From positions 1 through 8,249 of the forward strand of contig SLNF01000006.1 in the NCBI GenBank assembly GCA_007133145.1: a stretch of DNA of 8,249 nt. Direction: 5' to 3'. Position 1 is the first letter of the stretch, and each line of letters starts with the position of its first letter. The position numbers and the translations under genes are program-made. Under the pieces are notes generated by a model. That model did no database searches, had not been told where the DNA came from, and was given only the letters and a program-made list of their open reading frames with translations. Positions 1 to 7,026 of the stretch are shown one piece after another. The stretch comes from Nitriliruptorales bacterium (lineage in GTDB: Bacteria; Actinomycetota; Nitriliruptoria; Euzebyales; Egibacteraceae).

Positions 1-39
1 CTGTCCGTCGACGGGCGCCACGTGAGGATCCAGCCATGA
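1..39 (+). CDS. purN: Phosphoribosylglycinamide formyltransferase, C-terminal end only (probable)
   Basis: Only the last 12 codons are in the window. They read LSVDGRHVRIQP and then TGA at 37-39. The stop overlaps the purH start in an ATGA arrangement. A tail of the type 'DGRxVRI' resembles the C-terminal end of actinobacterial PurN, the enzyme that formylates GAR in the third step of purine synthesis, and purN directly before purH is a common order in actinomycetes. The open frame and the overlap are seen directly; the PurN identity is an inference from a short tail plus context. Another gene cannot be excluded. Confidence 0.55.
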   Translation: MSVDGRHVRIQP

Positions 40-1574
40 CCGACGCCCTGCCGATCCGCCGCGCGCTCGTGAGCGTCTACGACAAGTCCGGCCTCGCCGA
101 CCTCGCCCGCGGGCTCGCCGAGGCCGGCGCGGAGATCGTCTCGACGGGGTCGACCGCCGCGGCCATCCGGGCCTGCGGCGTGGCCGTCACCGAGGTCGCC
201 GACGTCACCGGCTTCCCCGAGATCCTCGACGGGCGGGTCAAGACCCTCCACCCGGCGATCCATGCCGGCATCCTCGCCGACCGCGACAAGGCGACCCACC
301 TCAACGCCCTCACCGAGCACGACATCGCGGCGTTCGACCTCGTCGTCGTCAATCTCTACCCGTTCCGCGACACCGTCGCCGACCCCGACGTCAGCGCCGC
401 CAAGGCCATCGAGATGATCGACGTCGGTGGCCCGACGATGGTCCGAGCCGCGGCGAAGAACCACGCCCACGTCGGCGTCGTCGTCCGTCCCGAGGACTAC
501 CCCGTCGTCCTCGACGCCCTCGGCAAGGGTGGGCTGACGGCGACGTTGCGCGCCGAGCTCGCGACGACGGCGTTCGCGCACACCGCCTCCTACGACGCCG
601 ATGTGCGCGACTGGCTGCAGCGCGACGAGCCGTTCCCCGCGCGCTACGGCCCCGTCTACACCCGCGCGCAGACCCTGCGCTACGGCGAGAACCCCCACCA
701 GGCGGCGGCGTACTACGTCGAGCGTGGCCAGCCATGGGGGCTCGGCTCCGCCGAGCAGCTCCACGGCAAGGAGCTCTCCTTCAACAACCTCCTCGACGCC
801 GACGCCGCCTGGCTCGCCGCCGCCGACGCCGACGCCCCGTGCGTCGCGATCATCAAGCACACGAACCCGGCTGGCCTCGCGGAGGCCGAGAGCCTCGCCG
901 AGGCCTATCCCAAGGCGCTCGCCGGCGACCCGGTCAGCGCCTTCGGCGGCATCGTTGCGGTCAACCGCCCCCTCGACGCCGCGACCGCCGAGCGGATCGC
1001 CGAGGTCTTCACCGAGGTCGTCGTCGCCCCCGACTACGAGCCGGGGGCCCTCGAGGTGCTCCAGCGCAAGCGGGACCTCCGCCTGCTGCGGATCACCTCG
1101 GCGACCCCACCGCCGGCGGCGCGGACCGCCCGCACCGTCAGCGGGGGGATCCTCGTGCAGGAGCCCGACCTCGCCCCGGCCCGTCCCGAGGACTGGACCG
1201 TCGCCACCACCTCGGCTCCCGACGAGGCCACCCTGGCCGAACTCGCCTTCGCCTGGCGCGCGGTCCGCCATGTGAAGTCCAACGCCATCCTCCTCGCCGC
1301 CGACCGCGCCGTCGTCGGCGTCGGCGCGGGGCAGATGAGCCGCGTCGACAGCGTGCGCCTCGCCGTGGAGAAGTCCGGAGGCCGAGCGGAGGGGTCGGTG
1401 CTCGCCAGCGATGCGTTCTTCCCCTTCCGCGACGGACCCGACGCCGCGCTCGCCGCCGGGGTGCGGGCGATCATCCAGCCCGGCGGCAGCAAGCGCGACG
1501 GCGAGGTCGTCGCCGCCTGCGAGGAGCGTGGCGTGCCGCTCGTGCTCACCGGTGTGCGTCACTTCCGCCACTGA
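36..1574 (+). CDS. purH: Bifunctional AICAR transformylase / IMP cyclohydrolase
   Basis: This cytosolic enzyme carries out the last two steps of IMP synthesis: formyl transfer from 10-formyl-THF to AICAR, then ring closure. The 512 residues are close to the family length (about 520-530). The N-terminal MGS-like cyclohydrolase domain spans about residues 8-140, with the STGST motif at 36-40 and DGRVKTLHP at 65-73. The transformylase domain follows, with LRYGENPHQ (214-222), KELSFNN (245-251), the catalytic Lys274-His275 in IIKHTNPAG, and DPVSAFGG (298-305). The C-terminus ends in the typical GVRHFRH. The ATG at 36 has a GAGG ribosome site at 24-27, eight bases upstream. It overlaps the preceding purN stop, so translation is probably coupled. 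The gene is intact and no key residue is missing. Confidence 0.98.
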   Translation: MTDALPIRRALVSVYDKSGLADLARGLAEAGAEIVSTGSTAAAIRACGVAVTEVADVTGFPEILDGRVKTLHPAIHAGILADRDKATHLNALTEHDIAAFDLVVVNLYPFRDTVADPDVSAAKAIEMIDVGGPTMVRAAAKNHAHVGVVVRPEDYPVVLDALGKGGLTATLRAELATTAFAHTASYDADVRDWLQRDEPFPARYGPVYTRAQTLRYGENPHQAAAYYVERGQPWGLGSAEQLHGKELSFNNLLDADAAWLAAADADAPCVAIIKHTNPAGLAEAESLAEAYPKALAGDPVSAFGGIVAVNRPLDAATAERIAEVFTEVVVAPDYEPGALEVLQRKRDLRLLRITSATPPPAARTARTVSGGILVQEPDLAPARPEDWTVATTSAPDEATLAELAFAWRAVRHVKSNAILLAADRAVVGVGAGQMSRVDSVRLAVEKSGGRAEGSVLASDAFFPFRDGPDAALAAGVRAIIQPGGSKRDGEVVAACEERGVPLVLTGVRHFRH

Positions 1575-1578
1575 GCCG

Positions 1579-2181
1579 TTGACGTCCCGGCCCGCCGCCT
1601 CCACCCACTCCCGGTGGGGGGACCTCGCCCGCCTGCACGTCGTCGTCGCGCTCGCCGTCGCGGTGGGCGCCTGCAGCGGCCCCGAGGACTTCGCGGTGCC
1701 CCCGACCGGCCCCCACGAGGCCTACGTCGCCCGGGTCGTCGAGGCGCTCGCCGCAACGCACGCCGAGACGCTCGCGCTGCTCGAGGAGCAGGGGGCGGTC
1801 TCCGAGGAGGTCGAGGCGCGGCTCGCCGCCACCTTCGCATCCGGGGAGGCCGGGCGGCGTGCCGATGGATTGCGCAACGTCCTCGCCGGTGACCTCGAGG
1901 GGTTCCCCGGTGCCGAGGGGGCGCCCAGCCGTCGCTTCCGGGACCTGCTCGACGCCGACGAGACCTGCGTGCTCGTCGAGGTCGAGGTCGCCTTCCCCGC
2001 CGGCGGGTTGCCGGCATCCGCTGGGCAGCGTGCGGTGGAGTCCGGTCCCGACGGGGCCCGTAGGCCGGTCGTCGTCGAGCTGCGGCGCGCGGAGGTCGAC
2101 GAGGCGGTGAACCCGACGGGATGGGTCATCGCCCGCGAGGAGCTCGTGACCGGGCCGGCCGCGGCGCGGGGCTGCGGGTAG
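1579..2181 (+). CDS. Small putative lipoprotein of unknown function
   Basis: A 200-residue reading starting at TTG 1579, four bases after the purH stop, was chosen because it is the only usual start codon that leaves a complete signal peptide. No clear ribosome site is seen, so translation is probably coupled to purH. The N-terminus has arginines (R4, R12, R18), a hydrophobic stretch (about 19-30) and a lipobox VGAC with Cys32. This is a type II signal peptide, so the mature protein should be lipid-anchored outside the membrane. The mature part is acidic, with an alpha-helical look over about 44-110 (EAYVARVVEALAATHAETLA and on) and a beta-like stretch around CVLVEVEV. It has only two further cysteines, one near the C-terminus. 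I do not recognise a family. It is the third gene of a purN-purH operon by position, but nothing in it points to purine metabolism. The TAG stop lies in a duplicated sequence. Confidence 0.72.
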   Translation: MTSRPAASTHSRWGDLARLHVVVALAVAVGACSGPEDFAVPPTGPHEAYVARVVEALAATHAETLALLEEQGAVSEEVEARLAATFASGEAGRRADGLRNVLAGDLEGFPGAEGAPSRRFRDLLDADETCVLVEVEVAFPAGGLPASAGQRAVESGPDGARRPVVVELRRAEVDEAVNPTGWVIAREELVTGPAAARGCG

Positions 2182-2237
2182 GGGGCCTGCGCCGGCGGTC
2201 GTGCGGGGCTGCGGGGAGGGGGCCTGCGCCGGCGGTT
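2164..2237 (+). repeat. 37-bp imperfect tandem duplication
   Basis: Bases 2164-2200 and 2201-2237 align without gaps and differ at three positions (2165/2202, 2179/2216, 2200/2237). Copy 1 covers the last codons and the TAG stop of the lipoprotein gene. In copy 2 the matching triplet is GAG. The unit is G-rich and the length is not a multiple of three, which suggests a slippage or small duplication event rather than a functional repeat family. Confidence 0.85.
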
Positions 2238-2251
2238 GTGCACAGGCCCTC
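2218..2251 (+). terminator. Possible hairpin after the lipoprotein gene
   Basis: GGGCCTG at 2220-2226 pairs perfectly with CAGGCCC at 2243-2249, with a G-T and a G-C pair extending the stem outward (2218-2219 with 2250-2251) and a 16-base loop. No T-run follows, as is common in actinomycetes, so it could be a terminator, a leader structure of the HNH mRNA, or chance in GC-rich DNA. Only the second copy of the tandem repeat has this partner. Confidence 0.25.
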
Positions 2252-2298
2252 GCGACGAACCCGGCTCGTGGCGTCGCCGCCGTGCCACCCTCAGGGCC

Positions 2299-3906
2299 AT
2301 GACTTCGACGCAGACGCGCATCGCCGAGGACGCACGGCGCCACGACGCCGTCGCGGCAGCCTCCGCCGCGCTCGAGGAGCTCGACGACGCGGGGCTGCTC
2401 GCCCACGCCGGCGCGGTCGTTGACCGTCTCGCGGCCACGAGGGTCGAGGACGATGACGAGGGCCGCGGCCGCGACACGGATGACGGGCGGCCGCTGTGCG
2501 AGGCCCAGCTCGTCGCCTCGACCGAGGCCATCGAGCGTCTTGCCTGGCGTCTGCAGGCGGAGCGGCTGCGGCGGATCGCCGGGCTCGATGAGCGGCAGAC
2601 CTGCCTGCGGTTCGGGGCGTCGTCGACCGCAGGGCTGCTCGCGGCGCGCGCCGGGGTGAGCTTCGGGCAGGCCAAGCGCGAGGTCGCCGACAGCGTCGCG
2701 CTCGACAGCCTGCCGGCGACCGCCGCCCGCCTCGCCGCCGGCGAGCTCGAGCCGCGCCACGCGCGTTCGGCCGCCGATAGCCTCGCCCGCCTCAGGGACG
2801 ACCGGGAGCTCTCGAAGAACCCCGTCGCCCTCGCCGCGGCCGCGGCCGAGGTCGATGCGCTCGTCGCGGGTGAGGGCCCGGAGTCGAGCGTGGGGCGTCT
2901 TCGGCGCCTCCTCGCCGACCTCGAGGCCGAGCGGGGCGCGCCGAGCCTCGAGGAGCGCGAGCGCCGAGCCCACCGGCACCGTTGGCTGCGTCTCGGGCCG
3001 CCGAGCGGGAAGCTTCGGCTGCGTCGGCTCTCCGGAGAGCTCGACCCCGAGACCGGGGCGCTCGTGTCGAGCTTCCTCGACTCGCACGCGGCCCCCCACG
3101 GGCCAGCCGACGAGCGCGACGAGGGGCAGCGCAACGCCGACGCCCTCGCCGATGGCCTCCGCAGCATCCTCGACGCGGGGGGCCTCGACGTCGTCGGCGG
3201 GGCGGACGCCTCCCCGGGGGGCGGCGCCTCTCCAAGCGCCCCAGCGCCCCCGGATGGTGCGACGCGCCCGGATGGTGCGGGGCCTCCTGGCGCCGCAGCG
3301 TCGCCCGGTGCCGCCGGGCCTTGCGAGGCCGCGGAGCACTCCGGTGGGGCGGAGCCCGGCGAGGCCGCGAAGCCTTCCGGCGGACCGACAGGCCGACCGC
3401 GCCCGCGCGGGCCGATGGGGCGTCCCCACCTGCTCGTGCTCTCCTCGGCCGAGGCGCTCGCGGGTGACCCCGACGCCGCACCCTCCGAGCTCGTCGGCCA
3501 CGGGCCTGTCTCCTCGGCCACCGCCCAGCGGCTGGCCTGCGACGCCGAGACCCGGACGATCGCCTGGCGCGGTGACGACACGATCGACGTCGGGCGACGG
3601 CACCGGAACCCGACCCGCAGCCTCCGAGCGGCGGTCATCATGCGCGACCGGCGCTGCATCGGCTGCGAGGCACCGGCGTCCCGCTGCCAGATCCACCATG
3701 TCACCTGGTGGCGGCACGGCGGTCCCACCGACCTCGCCAACCTCACGCTCGTCTGCTCGGCCTGCCACCACCGCATCCACCACGAGGGGTGGCGTGTCGT
3801 CGCCGACGGCGAGCGCTTCCGCCTCGCGCGCCCTTCGGCGAGCCCGCCGGGCACCTCCCGCGTCCCGAACGCTGCCCGCGGGGGCCCCGACCCGCCGCGA
3901 CGATGA
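2299..3906 (+). CDS. DUF222 / 13E12-type HNH endonuclease-like protein
   Basis: A 535-residue protein of the actinobacterial 13E12 repeat family. The N-terminal DUF222 helical domain covers about residues 15-290, with FGASSTAGLLAARAGVS (105-121) and ELEPRHAR (149-156) matching the family pattern. A low-complexity linker rich in Pro, Gly and Ala follows (about 301-372), then the typical GHGPVSSATAQRLACD lead-in (400-415) and DVGRRHRNPTRSLR. The HNH domain is at 445-500: Cys453/Cys456 and Cys486/Cys489 form a probable zinc site, and His466-His467, Asn481 and His490/His494 are the H-N-H candidates. ATG 2299 was chosen because DUF222 proteins start near here; an in-frame TTG at 2236 would add 21 residues unlike the family. 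Ribosome site is weak (AGGG too close), so it may be leaderless. Members are often multi-copy; the true substrate is unknown. Nuclease activity is inferred from the motif only. Confidence 0.92.
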   Translation: MTSTQTRIAEDARRHDAVAAASAALEELDDAGLLAHAGAVVDRLAATRVEDDDEGRGRDTDDGRPLCEAQLVASTEAIERLAWRLQAERLRRIAGLDERQTCLRFGASSTAGLLAARAGVSFGQAKREVADSVALDSLPATAARLAAGELEPRHARSAADSLARLRDDRELSKNPVALAAAAAEVDALVAGEGPESSVGRLRRLLADLEAERGAPSLEERERRAHRHRWLRLGPPSGKLRLRRLSGELDPETGALVSSFLDSHAAPHGPADERDEGQRNADALADGLRSILDAGGLDVVGGADASPGGGASPSAPAPPDGATRPDGAGPPGAAASPGAAGPCEAAEHSGGAEPGEAAKPSGGPTGRPRPRGPMGRPHLLVLSSAEALAGDPDAAPSELVGHGPVSSATAQRLACDAETRTIAWRGDDTIDVGRRHRNPTRSLRAAVIMRDRRCIGCEAPASRCQIHHVTWWRHGGPTDLANLTLVCSACHHRIHHEGWRVVADGERFRLARPSASPPGTSRVPNAARGGPDPPRR

Positions 3907-3920
3907 CCGTGCCCTGGGAT

Positions 3921-3936
3921 CCGACCGAGAGGTCGG
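3921..3936. terminator. Stem-loop in convergent gap (first of three)
   Basis: CCGACC and GGTCGG form a perfect six-base stem closed by a GAGA loop (a GNRA-type tetraloop when read on the plus strand). It lies 14 bases after the HNH stop and before the end of the converging peptidase gene. This placement fits a terminator, but no T-run follows, so the role is inferred from position. Confidence 0.4.
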
Positions 3937-3945
3937 GGGCTCGCG

Positions 3946-3959
3946 GCTGCCGCGGCAGC
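3946..3959. repeat. 14-bp perfect palindrome in convergent gap
   Basis: GCTGCCGCGGCAGC is identical to its reverse complement. It sits between two stem-loops in the gap between converging genes. As RNA it would form a tight hairpin with only a small loop. It may add to a bidirectional terminator block or be a chance GC-rich palindrome. Confidence 0.4.
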
Positions 3960-3961
3960 GT

Positions 3962-3977
3962 CGCGGCCTCAGCCGCG
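3962..3977. terminator. Stem-loop overlapping the peptidase stop codon
   Basis: CGCGGC and GCCGCG form a perfect six-base stem with a four-base loop. Read on the minus strand the loop is TGAG, so the TGA stop of the peptidase gene (3971-3969) sits in the loop and the 5' arm is its last two codons. It could act as part of a terminator for either gene. No T-run is present. Confidence 0.35.
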
Positions 3978-5912
3978 GAGGTGGGTCGCGAACCAGTCGA
4001 GGATCGTCTCGAAGCGCGCGACCCGGTGGCTCGGCAGACCTGAGCGCGACATCTCATGGCCCTCCCCGGGGAAGAGGACGAGCTCGGTGTCGACCCCGGC
4101 CCGCTTGAGCGCGACGAAGTAGCGCTGTGCCTGCTCGACCGGGCAGCGCCAGTCCTCCTCGGAGTGGATGAGCAGGGTCGGTGTCCGCACCTGCTCGGCG
4201 AGGGAGAGCGGGCTCTGCCGCCGGAGCTCGCGGGGATCCTCGCCGATGTAGGCCGGGGCGAACAGCCAGCCGATGTCGCTCGCGCCGAGGAAGGAGTCCC
4301 AGGCGTTGACCGCCCGCTCGCTCACCGCGGCGGCGAACCGGTCGGTCGTGCCGACGAGCCAGGAGGTCATGAACCCTCCGTAGGAGCCACCGAGCACGCC
4401 GACGCGCTCGGCGTCGAGGTCGGGATCGGCGAGCGCGGCGTCGAGCAGCGCGAGGAGGTCGTCACGGTCGAGGGCGCCGAAGTCGCCGACGATCGCCCGG
4501 CCGTGCGCCTGTCCGTAGCCCGCCGAGCCCCGCGGGTTGCCGAGCACGACGGCGTAGCCCGCCCCGGCGTAGACCTGCGCCTCGTCGAAGAGCGTGTAGC
4601 CGTACTGCATGAACGGCCCGCCGTGGATGCAGAGCAGCACGGGGAACGGCCCGGGACCGGCCGGCTTGACGATCCAGCCGTCGGCGGGATAGCCGTCGGG
4701 AGCCCGCGCGGACAGCTCGGTCATCGGTCGCAGCGCGGCCCTCGCCGTCAGCGCGACACCGGCGTCGGAGAGCACCCGCTCCTCGCCCCGGCGCACGGCG
4801 ACGACCTCGCCGGCGCTCACGTCGGTGGCGACGACGGCGACGAGGGTCTCGCCGGCCATGGCGTAACCCCCGACGCTGCGGGCCCCGCCGAGCAGGATGC
4901 GCGGGGGTCCGCCGTCGCGCGGGAAGGCCATGAGCGGCACCGCCCCCCGGTCGAGCGCGACGGAGACGACCTCGTCGTCGGTGACGAGCAGCGGCTGGGC
5001 GGCGACCGCCGCGGCGTTCGAGGTGTCCCAGCGCTCGGGGTCGGTGAGCCGCCGGGGTGCACGTGAGCCGTCCGCGGGCACGGTGAAGATCCCGCTGTTG
5101 CGGGCGATCGGGTCGGCGTGGCCGGGTCCGCGGAAGACGATCGTCTCCCCCTCGGGAGCCCACGCCGGGGTCGCCACCGGCATCGAGGTGTCGGTGACCC
5201 GCCGGGGCTGGCCCCCCTCGGCCGACAGTACCCACACGTCGCTCAGGACGTCGTCGCCCGCCCCTTCATGCCGCGCGGCGACGACGGCGAGCCGTTCGCC
5301 GTCGGGGTGCCAGGCCGGCGCGTCGTGGTCACGGTCCCCCGAGGTGAGCCGGCGCGGCGCGCGCTCGGCGTCGTCGTCGACGTCGACGAGGAAGACGTGC
5401 TGGGGTCGGTCGAGGGTGAAGCCGAGGCCGTCGAGGCGGTAGCGGAAGTCGCGGATCCGCCGCGGTGGCTCCTTGGCCGGGCTCGCCGCGTCGCTGCGCT
5501 CGCCGTCGGCGTCGGTGCCGTAGCGGCCGGGTTCGGGCACGCGGGCGACGAAGGCGAGCGCGGCGCTGTCGGGTCGCCAGGCGAGCGCGCTGGCGCCGAG
5601 GGGCGGGTCGGCCAGCCGCCGCGGCTCGCCGGCGTCGAGCGGCAGGACGTAGGGGACGGGGGGCGAGTCCTCCCCGGCGCGCAGGAACGCGAGCCAACGC
5701 CCGTCCGGCGACATCCGCGGCAGGCTGTCGCGGTGGCCGCGGGTGAGCCGTCGCGGGGCGGTGTGCCCGTCGGTCGGCGTCAGCCAAAGCTCGCTCTCGT
5801 AGCGGTCGGTGACAAGGTCGGGGCGGGTCACGGCGTAGACCGCAAGGGCGCCGTCGGCACTGAGCGTGAGATCGGTGGGGGTGCGGAGCTCGTGGAGGTC
5901 GGCGATCTGCAT
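3969..5912 (-). CDS. S9-family prolyl oligopeptidase-like serine peptidase
   Basis: A 647-residue enzyme expected to cleave short peptides (dipeptidyl- or acylaminoacyl-peptidase type). The N-terminal half is a beta-propeller with at least four recognisable PD40-type blades (e.g. RMSPDGRWLAF at 66-76, AWHPDGERLAV at 200-210, AWAPEGETIVF at 250-260). The C-terminal half is an alpha/beta hydrolase: HGGP at 430-433 (oxyanion region), nucleophile Ser510 in GGSYGG, Asp587 in EEDWRCP and His619 in PGEGHE. All three triad residues are present. No signal peptide or membrane segment is seen, so it is probably cytosolic. ATG 5912 fits the usual family N-terminus. It follows the cyclase gene by 10 bases with no clear ribosome site, which suggests one transcript and coupled translation. 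The exact S9 subfamily and substrate are not determined. Confidence 0.95.
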   Translation of the reverse strand: MQIADLHELRTPTDLTLSADGALAVYAVTRPDLVTDRYESELWLTPTDGHTAPRRLTRGHRDSLPRMSPDGRWLAFLRAGEDSPPVPYVLPLDAGEPRRLADPPLGASALAWRPDSAALAFVARVPEPGRYGTDADGERSDAASPAKEPPRRIRDFRYRLDGLGFTLDRPQHVFLVDVDDDAERAPRRLTSGDRDHDAPAWHPDGERLAVVAARHEGAGDDVLSDVWVLSAEGGQPRRVTDTSMPVATPAWAPEGETIVFRGPGHADPIARNSGIFTVPADGSRAPRRLTDPERWDTSNAAAVAAQPLLVTDDEVVSVALDRGAVPLMAFPRDGGPPRILLGGARSVGGYAMAGETLVAVVATDVSAGEVVAVRRGEERVLSDAGVALTARAALRPMTELSARAPDGYPADGWIVKPAGPGPFPVLLCIHGGPFMQYGYTLFDEAQVYAGAGYAVVLGNPRGSAGYGQAHGRAIVGDFGALDRDDLLALLDAALADPDLDAERVGVLGGSYGGFMTSWLVGTTDRFAAAVSERAVNAWDSFLGASDIGWLFAPAYIGEDPRELRRQSPLSLAEQVRTPTLLIHSEEDWRCPVEQAQRYFVALKRAGVDTELVLFPGEGHEMSRSGLPSHRVARFETILDWFATHLRG

Positions 5913-5922
5913 CGCGAGGACG

Positions 5923-6969
5923 CTACCAGCACGACAGGTGCCGGGCGGCGCGGTCGCGGCCCTGCCGCTTGGCGTCGTAGAGGGCGTCGTCGGCGTAGCC
6001 GTAGAGCTCCAGGGGGTCGCTGGGTTCGCACGTCATCGCGAGGCCCACGCTGAGGCTGAGCGGTGGCTCGAGGTCTCGGGCCGCCTCGAGCACCCGGTCG
6101 GCGATGCGTCGTGCCTCGTCGACGGTCGTATCGGGCAAGGCGATGGCGAACTCGTCCCCTCCAACCCGACCGACCGCGTCGCGCTTGCGCGGCAGCTCAC
6201 GGATGGCCCGGCCGAGCGCGGCGAGGGCGGCATCGCCGGCGAGGTGTCCGCGCTCGTCGTTGTAGGACTTGAAGCCGTCGACGTCGGCGAGCAGGAGTGC
6301 GAGTGGCGCCTCGAGCGACGCGGCTGCGGCCTCGTGGCCGAGGTGCTCGTGGAAGGCCTTGTGGGTGAGGCACCCGGTGAGGTCGTCGCGGCGGGCCTGC
6401 GCCGCGATCGCCCGCCGGCGTGCCGCCTCGGCGTCCTGGGCGGCGTGGTGGTTGCGGGCGCTGTGGGCGGCGATGAGCGCGGTTGCGGCCAGCCCCAGCG
6501 TCCAGGTGATCCGCTCGGCCCAGGTCAGCGTCGAGCCGTGGCTGACCCAGAGAAGCGCGCTGATGGCCGCGACGCTCGTGAGCACCGTGGCGCCGAGCGG
6601 ATAGGCGACCGCACCGTGGGCGAGCAGGACGAACAGGAGCACGAGCAGGGGGCTGTCACCGCCGTCCCACGTGGCGAGCAGCGCTACCGCGGCGAGCCCG
6701 GCGAGCTCGAGGCCGTAGAAGTACAGCCCGCCCGAGCGCGTCCGGGCCAGTCGCTCGACGGGCACGAGCAGCAGCACGGCGAGGCTCGTGCCCCCCAGGG
6801 CAACGGCGAGCGTGACGATGCGCCCGCGGTGGGGGCCCTCGGGGGTCAGGCCCGCGTAGACGAGCACGACAGCCACGGCGGCGGCCGTCAGCAGCGCCCC
6901 GGTGCGGGCGTGCCGTCGCCAGAAGGCCGCCTCCTCGTCGGTGGCCGCCAGTGGGCGGGGGTAGTCCAT
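5923..6969 (-). CDS. Membrane-bound diguanylate cyclase (GGDEF)
   Basis: A 348-residue protein that should make cyclic di-GMP from two GTP. The N-terminal half has about six membrane helices (near 24-41, 51-70, 84-100, 107-125, 127-141, 155-168) with no recognised sensor family. A short helical linker (170-193) leads into the GGDEF domain (about 194-345). Seen there: DDLTG (195-199), metal-binding Asp229 in DVDGFKSYND, the intact signature GGDEF at 270-274, and AD..LYDAK..GRDR near the end. An RxxD inhibitory site (R261-D264) sits five residues before GGDEF, so product feedback is likely. ATG 6969 was chosen because the longer open frame runs antisense through the divergent kinase; an in-frame ATG at 7017 (364 aa) is possible but would leave only 9 bases between the divergent starts. 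It is the first gene of a pair with the S9 peptidase. Confidence 0.93.
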   Translation of the reverse strand: MDYPRPLAATDEEAAFWRRHARTGALLTAAAVAVVLVYAGLTPEGPHRGRIVTLAVALGGTSLAVLLLVPVERLARTRSGGLYFYGLELAGLAAVALLATWDGGDSPLLVLLFVLLAHGAVAYPLGATVLTSVAAISALLWVSHGSTLTWAERITWTLGLAATALIAAHSARNHHAAQDAEAARRRAIAAQARRDDLTGCLTHKAFHEHLGHEAAAASLEAPLALLLADVDGFKSYNDERGHLAGDAALAALGRAIRELPRKRDAVGRVGGDEFAIALPDTTVDEARRIADRVLEAARDLEPPLSLSVGLAMTCEPSDPLELYGYADDALYDAKRQGRDRAARHLSCW

Positions 6970-7026
6970 ACCGGACGTATCGGCAGCTGCGCGAGGATCT
7001 CGAGGCTTCCGTGGCATCCTGCGACC
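6970..7026. promoter_or_regulatory. Divergent intergenic region between cyclase and kinase genes
   Basis: These 57 bases must hold the promoters for both divergent genes unless either extends into the other's coding region. No convincing -35/-10 pair is seen. Neither start has a good ribosome site at normal distance, so leaderless transcripts are plausible; CATCCT at 7015-7020 lies at the right distance for a -10 of a leaderless kinase mRNA but is a poor match. An 8-bp palindrome GCAGCTGC (6983-6990) and a direct repeat CCGTGG (7009-7014, 7025-7030) are present and could be chance. Confidence 0.4.

Noticed and set aside
1546..3783. Minus-strand 745-codon open frame across the lipoprotein and HNH genes
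   Set aside because: It is antisense to a gene with clear DUF222 and HNH motifs, its product is Arg/Gly/Pro-rich with no domain, and long antisense frames are expected at this GC content. The overlapping 710-codon frame (1722-3854) is rejected for the same reason.
2299..3906. HNH gene as part of a restriction, homing or defence system
   Set aside because: No methyltransferase, integrase, intron or intein signature is adjacent, and the DUF222-HNH family is a common multi-copy actinobacterial family with no established defence role.
4056..6053. Plus-strand open frames of 336 and 311 codons opposite the S9 peptidase
   Set aside because: They are mirror images of the peptidase coding sequence, which has a full catalytic triad and propeller blades. 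Their products have no recognisable fold.
6992..7004. CGAGGATCTCG inverted repeat and CTCGAG in the divergent region as an operator
   Set aside because: The arms are only four bases and such GC-rich palindromes are frequent by chance; there is no second copy to support a binding site.
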